A DNA stretch of 64,000 bases from Ancrocorticia sp047602305 (lineage in GTDB: Bacteria > Actinomycetota > Actinomycetes > Actinomycetales > Actinomycetaceae): positions 3,100,001 through 3,164,000 of the forward strand of contig JASGHO010000001.1 in NCBI GenBank assembly GCA_047602305.1. Direction: 5' to 3'. The notes beneath the pieces are model-generated. The model saw only the letters and a program-made list of their open reading frames with translations, searched no databases and had not been told where the DNA came from. Below are positions 23,754 through 32,136 of this stretch, in pieces. The position numbers and the translations under genes were made by a program. Position 1 is the stretch's first letter, and the number at the start of each line of letters is the position of its first letter.

Positions 23754-24491
23754 GTGTGGGAATATGTGGCGCTCTTTGTGGCGGGTATTGCTGCCGGGGC
23801 GGTCGGTTATCTCATGGGGCTGGCGTCACTGGTGAGCTACCCGGCGATGCTTGCCGTCGGGATCCCGCCCGTGCTGGCAAACACCTCGAACACGGTGGCG
23901 CTACTCGGGTCCGGTCTTGGATCTGTGACCGGGGCGCGCAAGATCATTCGCGACGTCAAGGTCTACCCGCTGTGGCCGCAGCTTCTCGTTTCAGTTATTG
24001 GTGGCATCGCGGGAGGACAACTTCTTCTCCATCTGGACCCGAAAACCTTTGAATCGGTGGTTCCCTGGCTCGTTCTCGGGAGCACCGCATTGGTTCTCGC
24101 CAGCCCGATGATTCGGCGGCTCAACGCAGACCGTACACTGCCGCTGTGGGGCTTCCTCTTCGGACTTCTCGCCATCACCACTTACGCGGGCTACTTCGGT
24201 GCCGGTGCCGGTATCCCATTCTTCGCGCTCTGCCTACTCGGCACACCGATGACAGTTCACCAAGCTCTCGCCGTCAAGACGCCCATGATTCTCATGGCAA
24301 ATCTGTCCGCGGCAATCCTCTTCATTATCCAGGGGTCGGTGGTGTGGTGGGCGGCCCTCACCGTTGGTGCGGGCTCCTTCATAGGTGGATATATTGCGCC
24401 GGTCATTCAGCGGTTTATCCCCGAGAAGGTCCTGCGTTGGCTGGTGGGCATCGGCGGCGCTGTGCTGACAGTGTGGCTGCTGGTGAGATAG
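23754..24491 (+). CDS. TSUP (TauE/SafE) family membrane permease
   Basis: A 245-residue protein with about eight hydrophobic segments. TSUP hallmarks are the two related halves starting GIAAGAVGYLMGLASLVSYPAML and GYFGAGAGIPFFALCL, and the NTSNTVALLGSGLGSVTGA segment. Family members export sulfite, sulfonates or organic anions; the substrate cannot be deduced. GTG 23754 is used, with a weak gctggg upstream. The gene stands alone, bracketed by two family A palindromes. Confidence 0.85.
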   Translation: MWEYVALFVAGIAAGAVGYLMGLASLVSYPAMLAVGIPPVLANTSNTVALLGSGLGSVTGARKIIRDVKVYPLWPQLLVSVIGGIAGGQLLLHLDPKTFESVVPWLVLGSTALVLASPMIRRLNADRTLPLWGFLFGLLAITTYAGYFGAGAGIPFFALCLLGTPMTVHQALAVKTPMILMANLSAAILFIIQGSVVWWAALTVGAGSFIGGYIAPVIQRFIPEKVLRWLVGIGGAVLTVWLLVR

Positions 24492-24559
24492 CTGTTTGGC
24501 TGCTGGTGAGGTGAGCGATCGGCTACTGGGGACGTGAGCGCGCGGCTGTTGATGAGGTG

Positions 24560-24674
24560 AGCGATCGGGTGGAAGTCTCGAACTCTTCTCGCTCTCTCCT
24601 CGCCGACATCTGCCCTTAGCGCCCAGTATCGCCCTTATTACGGCGATACCCAACGCTAAGGGCAGTTCTCGATT
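24560..24674. repeat. Family A palindrome, copy 3
   Basis: Shares with copy 2 the left flank (gcgatcgggtggaagtctcga) and the right flank (cgctaagggcagttctcgat). The inner arms are CCCAGTATCGCC and GGCGATACCCAA, the reverse complement of the copy 2 arms. A 22-base segment present in the left flank of copy 2 is absent here. Confidence 0.8.
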
Positions 24675-25083
24675 AGTCCGGCGGTGAGACGAGCGTGCGG
24701 CGGCCTATGACGTGAGCGGTGAGAAACCGGTGGCGGAGGGCGTCGTCGTTCCGTAGGGGAACGTGGGGCCAGCCAACACCTATGAAGTTCGCAACCCGTA
24801 CGTCGACGCAGTACGCTGGTGCGCTGGTAGGGCGCCCAGCCGCAACCAACGTCACCGGCGACGTACGCAACCCGTGCGATTTGCGGCACCTTTCTCAGCC
24901 ACCCATTGGCGCCCCAGAAAGCACCTCGCTACACTGGACGGGTTGCCTCGGCGAGGGAGTTCGCGTCCGCGAATCTCCGTTATCGACGCGGTGGGTCGAT
25001 CCTAGCGATCTGTGCCTGCGGTCTGAGAGGACAACATTGTTCCGCCGCTTGGTGGAGCATCGTACAGAGATAGGAGATCCACT
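24675..25083. promoter_or_regulatory. Gene-free leader region of rplY
   Basis: No coding frame is convincing. A TACACT at about 24,930 may be a -10 box, which would give a leader of about 150 bases before rplY. The leader contains gcgtccgcgaatctccg and ggtgggtcgatcc segments able to form small hairpins. Autoregulation of the L25 operon through it is possible but not shown. Confidence 0.35.
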
Positions 25084-25653
25084 ATGGTCAACAAGCTTTC
25101 CGCTGTTGCACGTACCAACTTCGGCAAGGGTTCGGCTCGCCAGGCGCGCCGGGACGGCCGCGTCCCCGCGGTTGTTTACGGCCACGGCGCCGAGCCGGTC
25201 CACTTCACCGTGGACGCCCACGAGCTGTTCCTCGCCATCAAGGGCCAGGCCAACGCTCTGCTTTCCATCGAACTGGACGGCGAAGCGATCCTGGCACTCG
25301 TCAAGGACATTCAGCGTCACCCGCTTTCCCGCCAGCTCGTTCACGCCGATCTTCTGCGCGTGAGCAAGGGCGAGAAGGTTGACGTCGAGGTCCCCGTGGA
25401 GCTCGTTGGCGAGTCCGCCTCCGGCACCATGGCCAACATCGAGATTCAGCACCTGCTGGTCAAGGCTCCGGCCACGCACCTGCCCGAGGTCATCACGGTT
25501 GACGTGACCGGCCGCGAGGATGGCCAGCACGTGACCGTCGCCGATCTGGCTCTGGCAGCCGACGTCGAGTGCGAGCTCGACGCCGACGCGGTCGTTGTGG
25601 TCATCTCCGCCGAGGGCTCCGAGGAAGAGCCGGCTGAGGCCGCTGCTGAGTGA
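25084..25653 (+). CDS. rplY: 50S ribosomal protein L25 (general stress protein Ctc form)
   Basis: Binds 5S rRNA in the large subunit. The N-terminal L25 domain (residues 1-95) includes GKGSARQARRDGRVPAVVYGHG and HPLSRQLVHADLLRV. The C-terminal TL5/Ctc beta domain (about 100-180) ends in an acidic Glu/Ala tail. The 189-residue length fits the two-domain form. AGGAG precedes ATG 25084 by 7 bases. It is followed by a terminator and pth, the common actinobacterial order. Confidence 0.95.
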   Translation: MVNKLSAVARTNFGKGSARQARRDGRVPAVVYGHGAEPVHFTVDAHELFLAIKGQANALLSIELDGEAILALVKDIQRHPLSRQLVHADLLRVSKGEKVDVEVPVELVGESASGTMANIEIQHLLVKAPATHLPEVITVDVTGREDGQHVTVADLALAADVECELDADAVVVVISAEGSEEEPAEAAAE

Positions 25654-26005
25654 CTTCAGTAGCATGCACGGCTAGTTGAGTATTGTCGACGACGGCGTAG
25701 CCCTCCGGCCTGCGAGTTTGCTCGCGTGGCTGGGTGGCGAGTAGTTGTTAATGATCCTCAACAACGTGCAACAGCGATGACGTAGTGTGGCGCCTTTCGG
25801 GGCGCCACACTCTTTTCACATCTGGACAACATAGGGGGCCGCTTCGAGCGGTTCCTGTGGTGGTCCGCTTCGAGCGGGCCCTACGGTGCCACTCCAACCG
25901 GTCTCCGCACCACGGGTGCGAACAGGCCGCCAACCCATCCATCAACATCACCATCGGCCTGACAAACCGGGCCAGTGCGGGCGCGAGGCGCCGGGAAAGG
26001 AAGCG
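25654..26005. other. Gene-free stretch rplY to pth
   Basis: Holds the rplY terminator, a tcgacgacggcgtag match of the recurrent GACGACG motif at about 25,686 and a short direct repeat gcttcgagcgg (about 25,841 and 25,866). A promoter for pth must lie in the second half but is not evident. Confidence 0.5.
25785..25816 (+). terminator. Intrinsic terminator of rplY
   Basis: GTGTGGCGCC and GGCGCCACAC pair perfectly around a 6-base loop, followed by TCTTTT. Confidence 0.9.
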
Positions 26006-26593
26006 ATGTACGCCGTCGTCGGCCTCGGAAATCCGGGGGAGAAATACGCGCAGACTCGGCACAACGCGGGGCACATGGTCCTCGACGTGTTGGCGGGCAG
26101 GGTGGGCGGCAAGCTCTCGGCGCACAAGGCGTCGCGGACGCACGCGATGTCCGCGCGCATCGGCCTGGCGCCCGGAAATCCGGGGGAACGGCTGATTCTC
26201 GCGACCCCCGATTCGTACATGAACACGTCGGGTGGGCCGGTCAAGGCGCTACTCAACTACTTCGACGTGGAGCCCACGAACCTTATCGTAGTTCACGACG
26301 AGTTGGACCTTCCCTTTGGCACGCTCAAGCTCAAGCGCGGTGGCGGCGAGGGTGGGCACAACGGGCTGAAGTCGATCAGCCAGTCGCTCGGGGAGAAGAA
26401 CTACATTCGTCTCCGCTTCGGTATCGGACGCCCGCCGGGCCGCCAGGATCCCGCGGACTACGTGCTGCGGGCATTCTCTGCGGCTGAGCGCAAGGATCTG
26501 CCGGTGCTGCTGGAGCAGGCTGCGGATGCGGTCGAGGATGTGCTGGCCAACGGCCTGGAAAAGGCAACGATGAGGTTGCATACCGCGGGGTGA
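26006..26593 (+). CDS. pth: Peptidyl-tRNA hydrolase
   Basis: Releases tRNA from dropped-off peptidyl-tRNA. The catalytic residues are visible: Asn in GLGNPG, His in RHNAGH, Asp in VHDELDLPFG and Asn in GGGEGGHNGLKS. At 195 residues it has the normal length. The frame is open 40 codons upstream, but AAAGGAAGCG precedes ATG 26006 and homology begins there (MYAVVGLGNPG). Confidence 0.95.
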   Translation: MYAVVGLGNPGEKYAQTRHNAGHMVLDVLAGRVGGKLSAHKASRTHAMSARIGLAPGNPGERLILATPDSYMNTSGGPVKALLNYFDVEPTNLIVVHDELDLPFGTLKLKRGGGEGGHNGLKSISQSLGEKNYIRLRFGIGRPPGRQDPADYVLRAFSAAERKDLPVLLEQAADAVEDVLANGLEKATMRLHTAG

Positions 26594-26979
26594 GTGTGGG
26601 GCTTTCTTACCTTGTATGACGCACTTTGAATCCTAACTGGGCACCACAGCGATATCCGTGCCGTGTACGGCATACAGATCGCTGTGGTGCCCACTTGGGA
26701 ATGCAGAACGCCGTTACGTGCCGTGAATCCGGCAACCGACCTGTGAATCCGGCAACCCGCGCGTGACACGGCGCGCCCGCGCGGGTAAGTTGGCAATTCC
26801 GGTCGAAATGACTGGATTGGGTTGGCCGGACGACGGCAGCGACGCGTTCACGTATCGGATCGTTAATCGTTCGCGTGTTGGACCGTCAGTTTCGATGCGT
26901 CCACGGCGCGACGGCCCAGTCCAAGCCCAACCCAACGACCGCCCATTTCTCACCGCAAGCTGGAGACCTTTAGGAATTC
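26594..26979. other. Gene-free stretch pth to mfd
   Basis: Family B copy 3 occupies 26,629-26,697. A near-duplicate ccgtgaatccggcaacc / ctgtgaatccggcaacc lies at about 26,720-26,757. The rest should carry the mfd promoter, which was not identified. Confidence 0.5.
26629..26697. repeat. Family B palindrome, copy 3
   Basis: Outer arms TGGGCACCACAGCGAT and ATCGCTGTGGTGCCCA pair perfectly over 16 bp. The centre contains gccgtgtacggc. It is preceded by gaatcctaa as in copy 1. Confidence 0.85.
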
Positions 26980-29900
26980 ATGGATCTGCGCCCACTTCTC
27001 TCACTGATTTCCTCCGACCCCGCACTGGCCGAAGCGCTCACCGACGGCGGTCGGCAGCGCGATATTTCCATGCCGCGCGGCTTGGTTCCTCCGGCACTGG
27101 CGTTGCTGGCGTCGGGTTCTGTTTCGACGACGGCGTCCTCTCCCACGTCCGGTAAGAGGTCGCGTACGTCCGGCCGGGCATCGGACTCGAAAGAATTGGG
27201 CTCGAAGGCATCAGGCGCCGCGTCGAAGTCCGTACCGCTCCACGTCGCTGTGACCGCCACCGGTCGTGGTGCCGAGGAACTTCAGGGCGCTCTTCGCGCT
27301 TACCTGCCCCGAGACTCCGTGGAGCTGTTCCCTTCCTGGGAGACGCTGCCGCATGAGCGGCTGTCGCCGCGCTCGGATACTGTTGCCCAGCGGCTTCTGG
27401 TGCAGCGCCGTCTCGCCCACCCGGAGGAGTTCGCTCCACTATCTGTGCTGGTCATGCCAGTGCGCGCGCTACTCCAACCGATTACCGAGGGCCTTGGTGA
27501 GCTCCAGCCCGTCCGCCTGCGCGTGGGTGACATCGTGGATATTGAGGACCTGGAGAGGGACCTCGTCGGTGCCGCCTACTCGCGTGTGGACATGGTGGAG
27601 CGGCGCGGCGAGTTCGCGGTTCGTGGTGGCATCATCGATATCTTCCCGCCCACCCAGTCTCACCCGTTGCGTGTGGAGTTCTTTGGCGATGAGGTGGACG
27701 AGATCCGCACCTTCTCTGTGGCCGATCAGCGTTCGATGGAGCCGGTGAGTGAGGTCTACGCCCCGCCGTGCCGCGAGATTCTCCTGACCGAGGATGTGCG
27801 CGAGCGCGCCCGCAACCTTATGGCCACGTTGCCTGGTGCCACGGACATGCTTGCCAAGATCTCTGAAGGCATCGCGTCCGAAGGTATGGAATCGCTGGCT
27901 CCGGCCCTGGTGAGCAAGATGATCCCGGTGGTTGCCACGCTCCCAGCCAATGCGCGTATTACTTTGGTGGAGCCTGAGCGCGTGGATCAGCGCGCGGATT
28001 CCCTCATTGCCACCACCGAGGAGTTCCTCGCGGCGGCGTGGTCCGCCGCCGCAGCCGGGGGCAAGGTCCCGATCAACGTGGATGCCGCATCCTTCACCAC
28101 CCTCGCGGAGACCCGCGAGCAGGCCCGCCGCCGCGGCCAGGCGTGGTGGAGCCTGGGTGGCTTCGCGCGGGATTCCGGGCTCTCGGACTTCACCGCCGGA
28201 ACACCGGAGCTAGCCGCCGGCACCCTCACCGCAACCCCCGCCGGAACATCCTCCTCCAGCTTCATTACCAGCGATTTCGCCGCCTCGGTCAAGGCGAAGG
28301 AACCGCAGCGCTACCTCGGCAAGGTGGAGGACGCACTCCGCGATATCAAGACGTACTCTGCGAGCTCCTGGCGCCTCGTCCTCGCCGTCGAGGGTCCCGG
28401 TCTCGGCCGCCGCCTGCGTGAACAGCTGGAAGAGGCAGGCGCCCCTGCCCTCTACGTGGACGATCTTCCGGCCACCCTCGAACCGAGTATCTGCTACGTG
28501 ACGGCCGCCCCGATCGCCTCTGGATTCCTCATGGAACCCGAGCGCCTCGCCGTCTACGCCGCGGCGGACATCATGGGCCGCGGCGGCTCCTCCACCCGCG
28601 ACATGCGCAAGATGCCCGCCCGCCGCAAGGCGAGCGTGGACCCGCTCTCCCTCAAGCCCGGCGATTTCATTGTGCACGAGCAGCACGGTGTGGGCCGCTT
28701 CGTAAAGATGGAGAAGCGCGCGATTGGGACGAATCGTGAGACCCAGCGCGAGTACATCGTGGTGGAGTACGCCTCCACCCGCCGCGGCGCCCCGCCGGAT
28801 CAGCTGTGGGTTCCCACCGATTCGCTCGACCAGATTTCCAAGTACTCCGGCGGCGATTCCCCTTCGCTCAACAAGATGGGCGGCGCCGACTGGGAGAAGA
28901 CGAAGGCCAAGGCCAAAGCTGCCACCAAGCAAATCGCCTCGGAGTTGGTGCGCCTGTACGCCCAGCGCCAGGCCACGCAGGGCTTTGCCTTCTCGCCGGA
29001 CACTCCGTGGCAGCGCGAGTTGGAGGATGCTTTCGCCTACGTCGAGACCCCCGATCAGCTGCATACCATCGAGGAAGTCAAGGCGGATATGGAGAAGCCG
29101 GTCCCGATGGACCGCCTTATTTCCGGCGACGTCGGCTACGGCAAAACCGAGATCGCCGTGCGCGCCGCCTTCAAGGCCGTCCAGGATGGCAAGCAGGTGG
29201 CGGTTCTTGTCCCCACCACGCTCCTCGTGCAGCAGCACTTCGAGACTTTCCGTGAGCGCTACTCGGGCTTCCCGGTCAACCTCGCCGAGCTCTCGCGCTT
29301 CCAGTCCGAACGCGAGTCGGAGGAGACGATCATCGGTCTCGCCAAGGGCAGCGTCGACGTCGTCATTGGAACGCATCGCCTGCTCACCGGCAACGTGCGC
29401 TTCAAGGATCTCGGCCTGGTGATCATCGACGAGGAGCAGCGCTTCGGCGTCGAGCACAAGGAGACGCTCAAGCAGATGTACCCGAGCGTGGACGTGCTGT
29501 CGATGTCCGCCACCCCGATCCCGCGCACGCTGGAGATGGCGGTGACAGGTGTGCGCGAGATGTCCACGCTGGCCACGCCGCCGGAGGAGCGCCACCCGGT
29601 GCTCACCTACGTGGGCGCGCGCGAGGACAAGCAGATCGTGGCCGCGATTCGCCGCGAGCTGTTGCGCGACGGCCAGATTTTCTACGTGCACAACCGCGTC
29701 AGTGACATGTCCAAGGTGGCCAAGCGCCTGCAGGACATGATCCCCGAGGCGCGCGTGGGCATGGCGCACGGCAAGATGAGCGAGTCCCAGCTGGAGGGCA
29801 TCATCCAGGCGTTCTGGGAGAAGGAGATCGACATCCTCGTCTGCACCACAATCGTGGAGACGGGCCTCGACATCTCCAACGCCAACACGCTCATCGTGGA

Positions 29901-30717
29901 GAGCGCGGACAAGTTCGGCCTCTCGCAGCTGCATCAGTTGCGTGGGCGGGTGGGCCGCGGCCGCGAACGCGCCTACTCCTACTTCTTCTACGACCCGGAT
30001 CGCGCCCTGACAGAAACGGCGCTCGAACGCCTGCGCACCATCGCCTCCAACACCGACCTCGGCTCCGGCATCCAGGTGGCCATGAAGGACCTGGAAATCC
30101 GCGGCGCCGGAAACATGCTGGGCGGCGAGCAGTCCGGCCAGATCGCCGGCGTCGGCTTCGATTTGTACGTCCGGATGGTGTCCGAAGCGGTGGCGAAGTT
30201 GCGGGGTCAGGCCCCGGAAAGCGACGACGACGGCCCCGCCGACGTCCGCATCGAACTCCCGATCGACGCCTTCCTCCCCGAAAGCTACGTGCCCTCCGAG
30301 CGCCTGCGCCTGGAGGTGTACGGCAAGATCGCGGCCAGCGCGGACGAGACGCAGCGTGACGAGGTGCGAGCGGAACTGGTGGATCGTTACGGTCCCATCC
30401 CGGTGGAGGCCGAGCGCTTGTTCAAGATCTCCCACCTGCGTGAGGTGTGCCGCCGAGCAGGCATCTCAGAGGTGACGCAGGCGGGGCGAAACATCCGTTT
30501 CGCCCCGGTGCAGCTCCCCGATTCTCGTCAGGCACGCCTTAAGCGGCTCTATCCGGGTTCGATGCTCAAGCCCGCGATTCGTGTGCTCATGATTCCGGTG
30601 CCCACTGTTGGTGGGCGGCGCATGGGCGAGCAGAAGCCGCTGGAGGGCGAGCACCTGCTCGACTGGGTGGAGCAGGCCATCAGCTCGGTGTTCCTCGCGA
30701 CCATCGGCGTGCGCTAG
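26980..30717 (+). CDS. mfd: Transcription-repair coupling factor (Mfd)
   Basis: Removes stalled RNA polymerase and recruits UvrA. Domains in order: UvrB-like N-terminal module (about 90-330, with YLPRDSVELFPSWETLPHERLSP), RNA-polymerase interaction domain (about 550-630, PGDFIVHEQHGVGRFVKM), the RecG-like helicase with Walker A GDVGYGKTE, Walker B DEEQRFGV, SATPIPRTL, TTIVETGLDISNANTLIV and QLRGRVGRG, and the C-terminal UvrA-binding domain. It is 1245 residues. An insert of about 40 Ser/Ala/Lys-rich residues (46-85) interrupts the start of the UvrB-like module. TTAGGA precedes ATG 26980. Confidence 0.96.
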   Translation: MDLRPLLSLISSDPALAEALTDGGRQRDISMPRGLVPPALALLASGSVSTTASSPTSGKRSRTSGRASDSKELGSKASGAASKSVPLHVAVTATGRGAEELQGALRAYLPRDSVELFPSWETLPHERLSPRSDTVAQRLLVQRRLAHPEEFAPLSVLVMPVRALLQPITEGLGELQPVRLRVGDIVDIEDLERDLVGAAYSRVDMVERRGEFAVRGGIIDIFPPTQSHPLRVEFFGDEVDEIRTFSVADQRSMEPVSEVYAPPCREILLTEDVRERARNLMATLPGATDMLAKISEGIASEGMESLAPALVSKMIPVVATLPANARITLVEPERVDQRADSLIATTEEFLAAAWSAAAAGGKVPINVDAASFTTLAETREQARRRGQAWWSLGGFARDSGLSDFTAGTPELAAGTLTATPAGTSSSSFITSDFAASVKAKEPQRYLGKVEDALRDIKTYSASSWRLVLAVEGPGLGRRLREQLEEAGAPALYVDDLPATLEPSICYVTAAPIASGFLMEPERLAVYAAADIMGRGGSSTRDMRKMPARRKASVDPLSLKPGDFIVHEQHGVGRFVKMEKRAIGTNRETQREYIVVEYASTRRGAPPDQLWVPTDSLDQISKYSGGDSPSLNKMGGADWEKTKAKAKAATKQIASELVRLYAQRQATQGFAFSPDTPWQRELEDAFAYVETPDQLHTIEEVKADMEKPVPMDRLISGDVGYGKTEIAVRAAFKAVQDGKQVAVLVPTTLLVQQHFETFRERYSGFPVNLAELSRFQSERESEETIIGLAKGSVDVVIGTHRLLTGNVRFKDLGLVIIDEEQRFGVEHKETLKQMYPSVDVLSMSATPIPRTLEMAVTGVREMSTLATPPEERHPVLTYVGAREDKQIVAAIRRELLRDGQIFYVHNRVSDMSKVAKRLQDMIPEARVGMAHGKMSESQLEGIIQAFWEKEIDILVCTTIVETGLDISNANTLIVESADKFGLSQLHQLRGRVGRGRERAYSYFFYDPDRALTETALERLRTIASNTDLGSGIQVAMKDLEIRGAGNMLGGEQSGQIAGVGFDLYVRMVSEAVAKLRGQAPESDDDGPADVRIELPIDAFLPESYVPSERLRLEVYGKIAASADETQRDEVRAELVDRYGPIPVEAERLFKISHLREVCRRAGISEVTQAGRNIRFAPVQLPDSRQARLKRLYPGSMLKPAIRVLMIPVPTVGGRRMGEQKPLEGEHLLDWVEQAISSVFLATIGVR

Positions 30718-30762
30718 GTACCAACATCTCACACCCGCACCCACCAACTCCCCGTGCGCTAG

Positions 30763-30836
30763 AAAATAGCTTCGGAATCAGCACCGGCCTGTGCAATGTG
30801 CACACCCCGCCCCTGATTTCGACGCTGTTTTTCCCG
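30763..30836 (+). terminator. Terminator of mfd
   Basis: Bases 30,763-30,781 pair with 30,813-30,831 over 18 of 19 positions (two G-T), and a second hairpin TGTGCA/TGCACA sits in the loop. The right arm runs into TTTTT. Confidence 0.75.
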
Positions 30837-30980
30837 AGATGCACAAGTTCCCAGTTTTAGTGGTTAAGATGATCGAGGCTTGGAGGTTGTGGCGGTAGCT
30901 ATGATCTTCGATGGAGAGAGCAATTCATCTGGCTTCGCGGCCCACTCATCGGAGCGCGACGCTGGAGGAAATGAGGGGAA

Positions 30981-31526
30981 ATGACGAAGAAGCGCGCTAT
31001 CGGTGCAGTATTGATCGCCGCGGGATTGCTGGCCGGATGTTCAGCTCATCCTGGTACGGCGGCCGTCGTCAATGGCAAGGAAATCAGCGAAAAGAGCCTT
31101 GAGCAGATGGCTCAGAGCATCGAAGTGGATACGCAAGGGCGAAGGGCTGTCCTGTTGCAGTGGGCGGTTATTGCTGCGATCACGGAACCTGTTCTTGAGG
31201 CTCACTCCGATCTTCTGACCGCTGACGCTCAGACCGCACTTCTGGCGACGTGCACGGAAGGTTTCGGCATTGGCGAGTTCAATGCGGAGACTCCCGAGAC
31301 GCTCAAGAATTACTGCTATGTCGCCACTCTGAGCCAGCAGGATCCCGCTATCGGCGAGGAGTTGTCGGCGGCGATGGAGGCTGCCATCAGCAATGAGAAG
31401 ATTGAGCTGAGCCCGCGCTATGCGTCGACGCTCGCCGAGTTCCCCGGCTACGAGGGACCGCTCAGCTACGTTGACGCTCGCGACCGTTCACTCCAGGCCC
31501 TTGGCCTCAGTCCCGCGGTTGGCTGA
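30981..31526 (+). CDS. Small SurA-N-like lipoprotein
   Basis: A 181-residue protein with lipoprotein signal LLAGC (Cys20). The mature start GTAAVVNGKEISEKSLEQMAQS resembles the SurA N-terminal chaperone segment, but there is no room for a PPIase domain. Two further Cys (about residues 91 and 112) could form a disulfide. GAGGGGAA precedes ATG 30981. It lies between mfd and eno, where many actinobacteria carry such a lipoprotein. The function is unproved; a folding helper on the outer face of the membrane is an inference. Confidence 0.7.
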   Translation: MTKKRAIGAVLIAAGLLAGCSAHPGTAAVVNGKEISEKSLEQMAQSIEVDTQGRRAVLLQWAVIAAITEPVLEAHSDLLTADAQTALLATCTEGFGIGEFNAETPETLKNYCYVATLSQQDPAIGEELSAAMEAAISNEKIELSPRYASTLAEFPGYEGPLSYVDARDRSLQALGLSPAVG

Positions 31527-32136
31527 TAGGTCACGACCAACTTTCGGCAGGCAGGACACTCATCACAGGTGTCCTGCCTGCCGTGTATCCGGTGAGAGTC
31601 GCGGGCCTTCGTGGATAGCCCGGCCTACTGTTTGCCTGACGACACCGCGATAACGACGACGACGTCGCCTCTCGCCTCTTTCACCACGGCACCTTTGCCA
31701 CGCCGTCACCTCTTGCACCACGACGTCGACCTAACGCCGCCGACACCCACTGACCTTTTCGTCCAACCCCACGGCCCAACCTCGTGCCCGGCCACCCGGC
31801 CGCTAACCACTACCCGGCCACCACGCCGCCGTCGCCCCACGGCCCAACCCCTTGTCCGCCCGTCGCCATACCTTGCCTCGCTGCCACCCGCAAGACTCCC
31901 AAAAAAGTGCCCGCATGTCGGACAATTGACGAAGTCCAAGGAAACTCCTTCTTTCCGTTCGGTACAGAAGTCCCGATCAGGGGGTTAAATCGACACGCTT
32001 GGGGCGAAATCTTGAACCAACTTGTGATCTAGGCTGACGGAGAGGCCTCTTTTGGGTCACAATAGGTAACGGCGGGATTCGTCCCGTGCAGGTATGGCCG
32101 CGCCGCGGCTGTGTAGTTGAAACCAAAGGAGTACCT
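31527..32136. other. Gene-free C-rich stretch upstream of eno
   Basis: After a hairpin at 31,545-31,583, the plus strand from about 31,600 to 31,920 is strikingly C- and A-rich and G-poor (runs such as ccggccaccacgccgcc). Open frames here lack start signals and have proline/threonine-heavy, unlikely composition. The last 200 bases should contain the eno promoter and leader. An aacgacgacgacgtcgcc motif lies at about 31,653. Confidence 0.5.
31545..31583 (+). terminator. 15-bp perfect hairpin after the lipoprotein gene
   Basis: CGGCAGGCAGGACAC pairs perfectly with GTGTCCTGCCTGCCG around a 9-base loop. There is no T-run, but the stem is very stable and stands 18 bases after the stop codon. Confidence 0.75.

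Noticed and set aside
24656..24889. Small minus-strand frames between the TSUP gene and rplY
   Set aside because: Arg/Pro/His-rich composition and no ribosome site; they overlap repeat and leader DNA.
28210..30435. Long minus-strand frame opposite mfd (741 codons)
   Set aside because: Exactly antisense to a well-conserved gene, His/Arg/Leu-rich, no start signal; produced by codon bias of mfd.
31611..32032. Proline/threonine-rich frames upstream of eno
   Set aside because: No ribosome site, extreme composition and several overlapping frames of equal quality; treated as noncoding.
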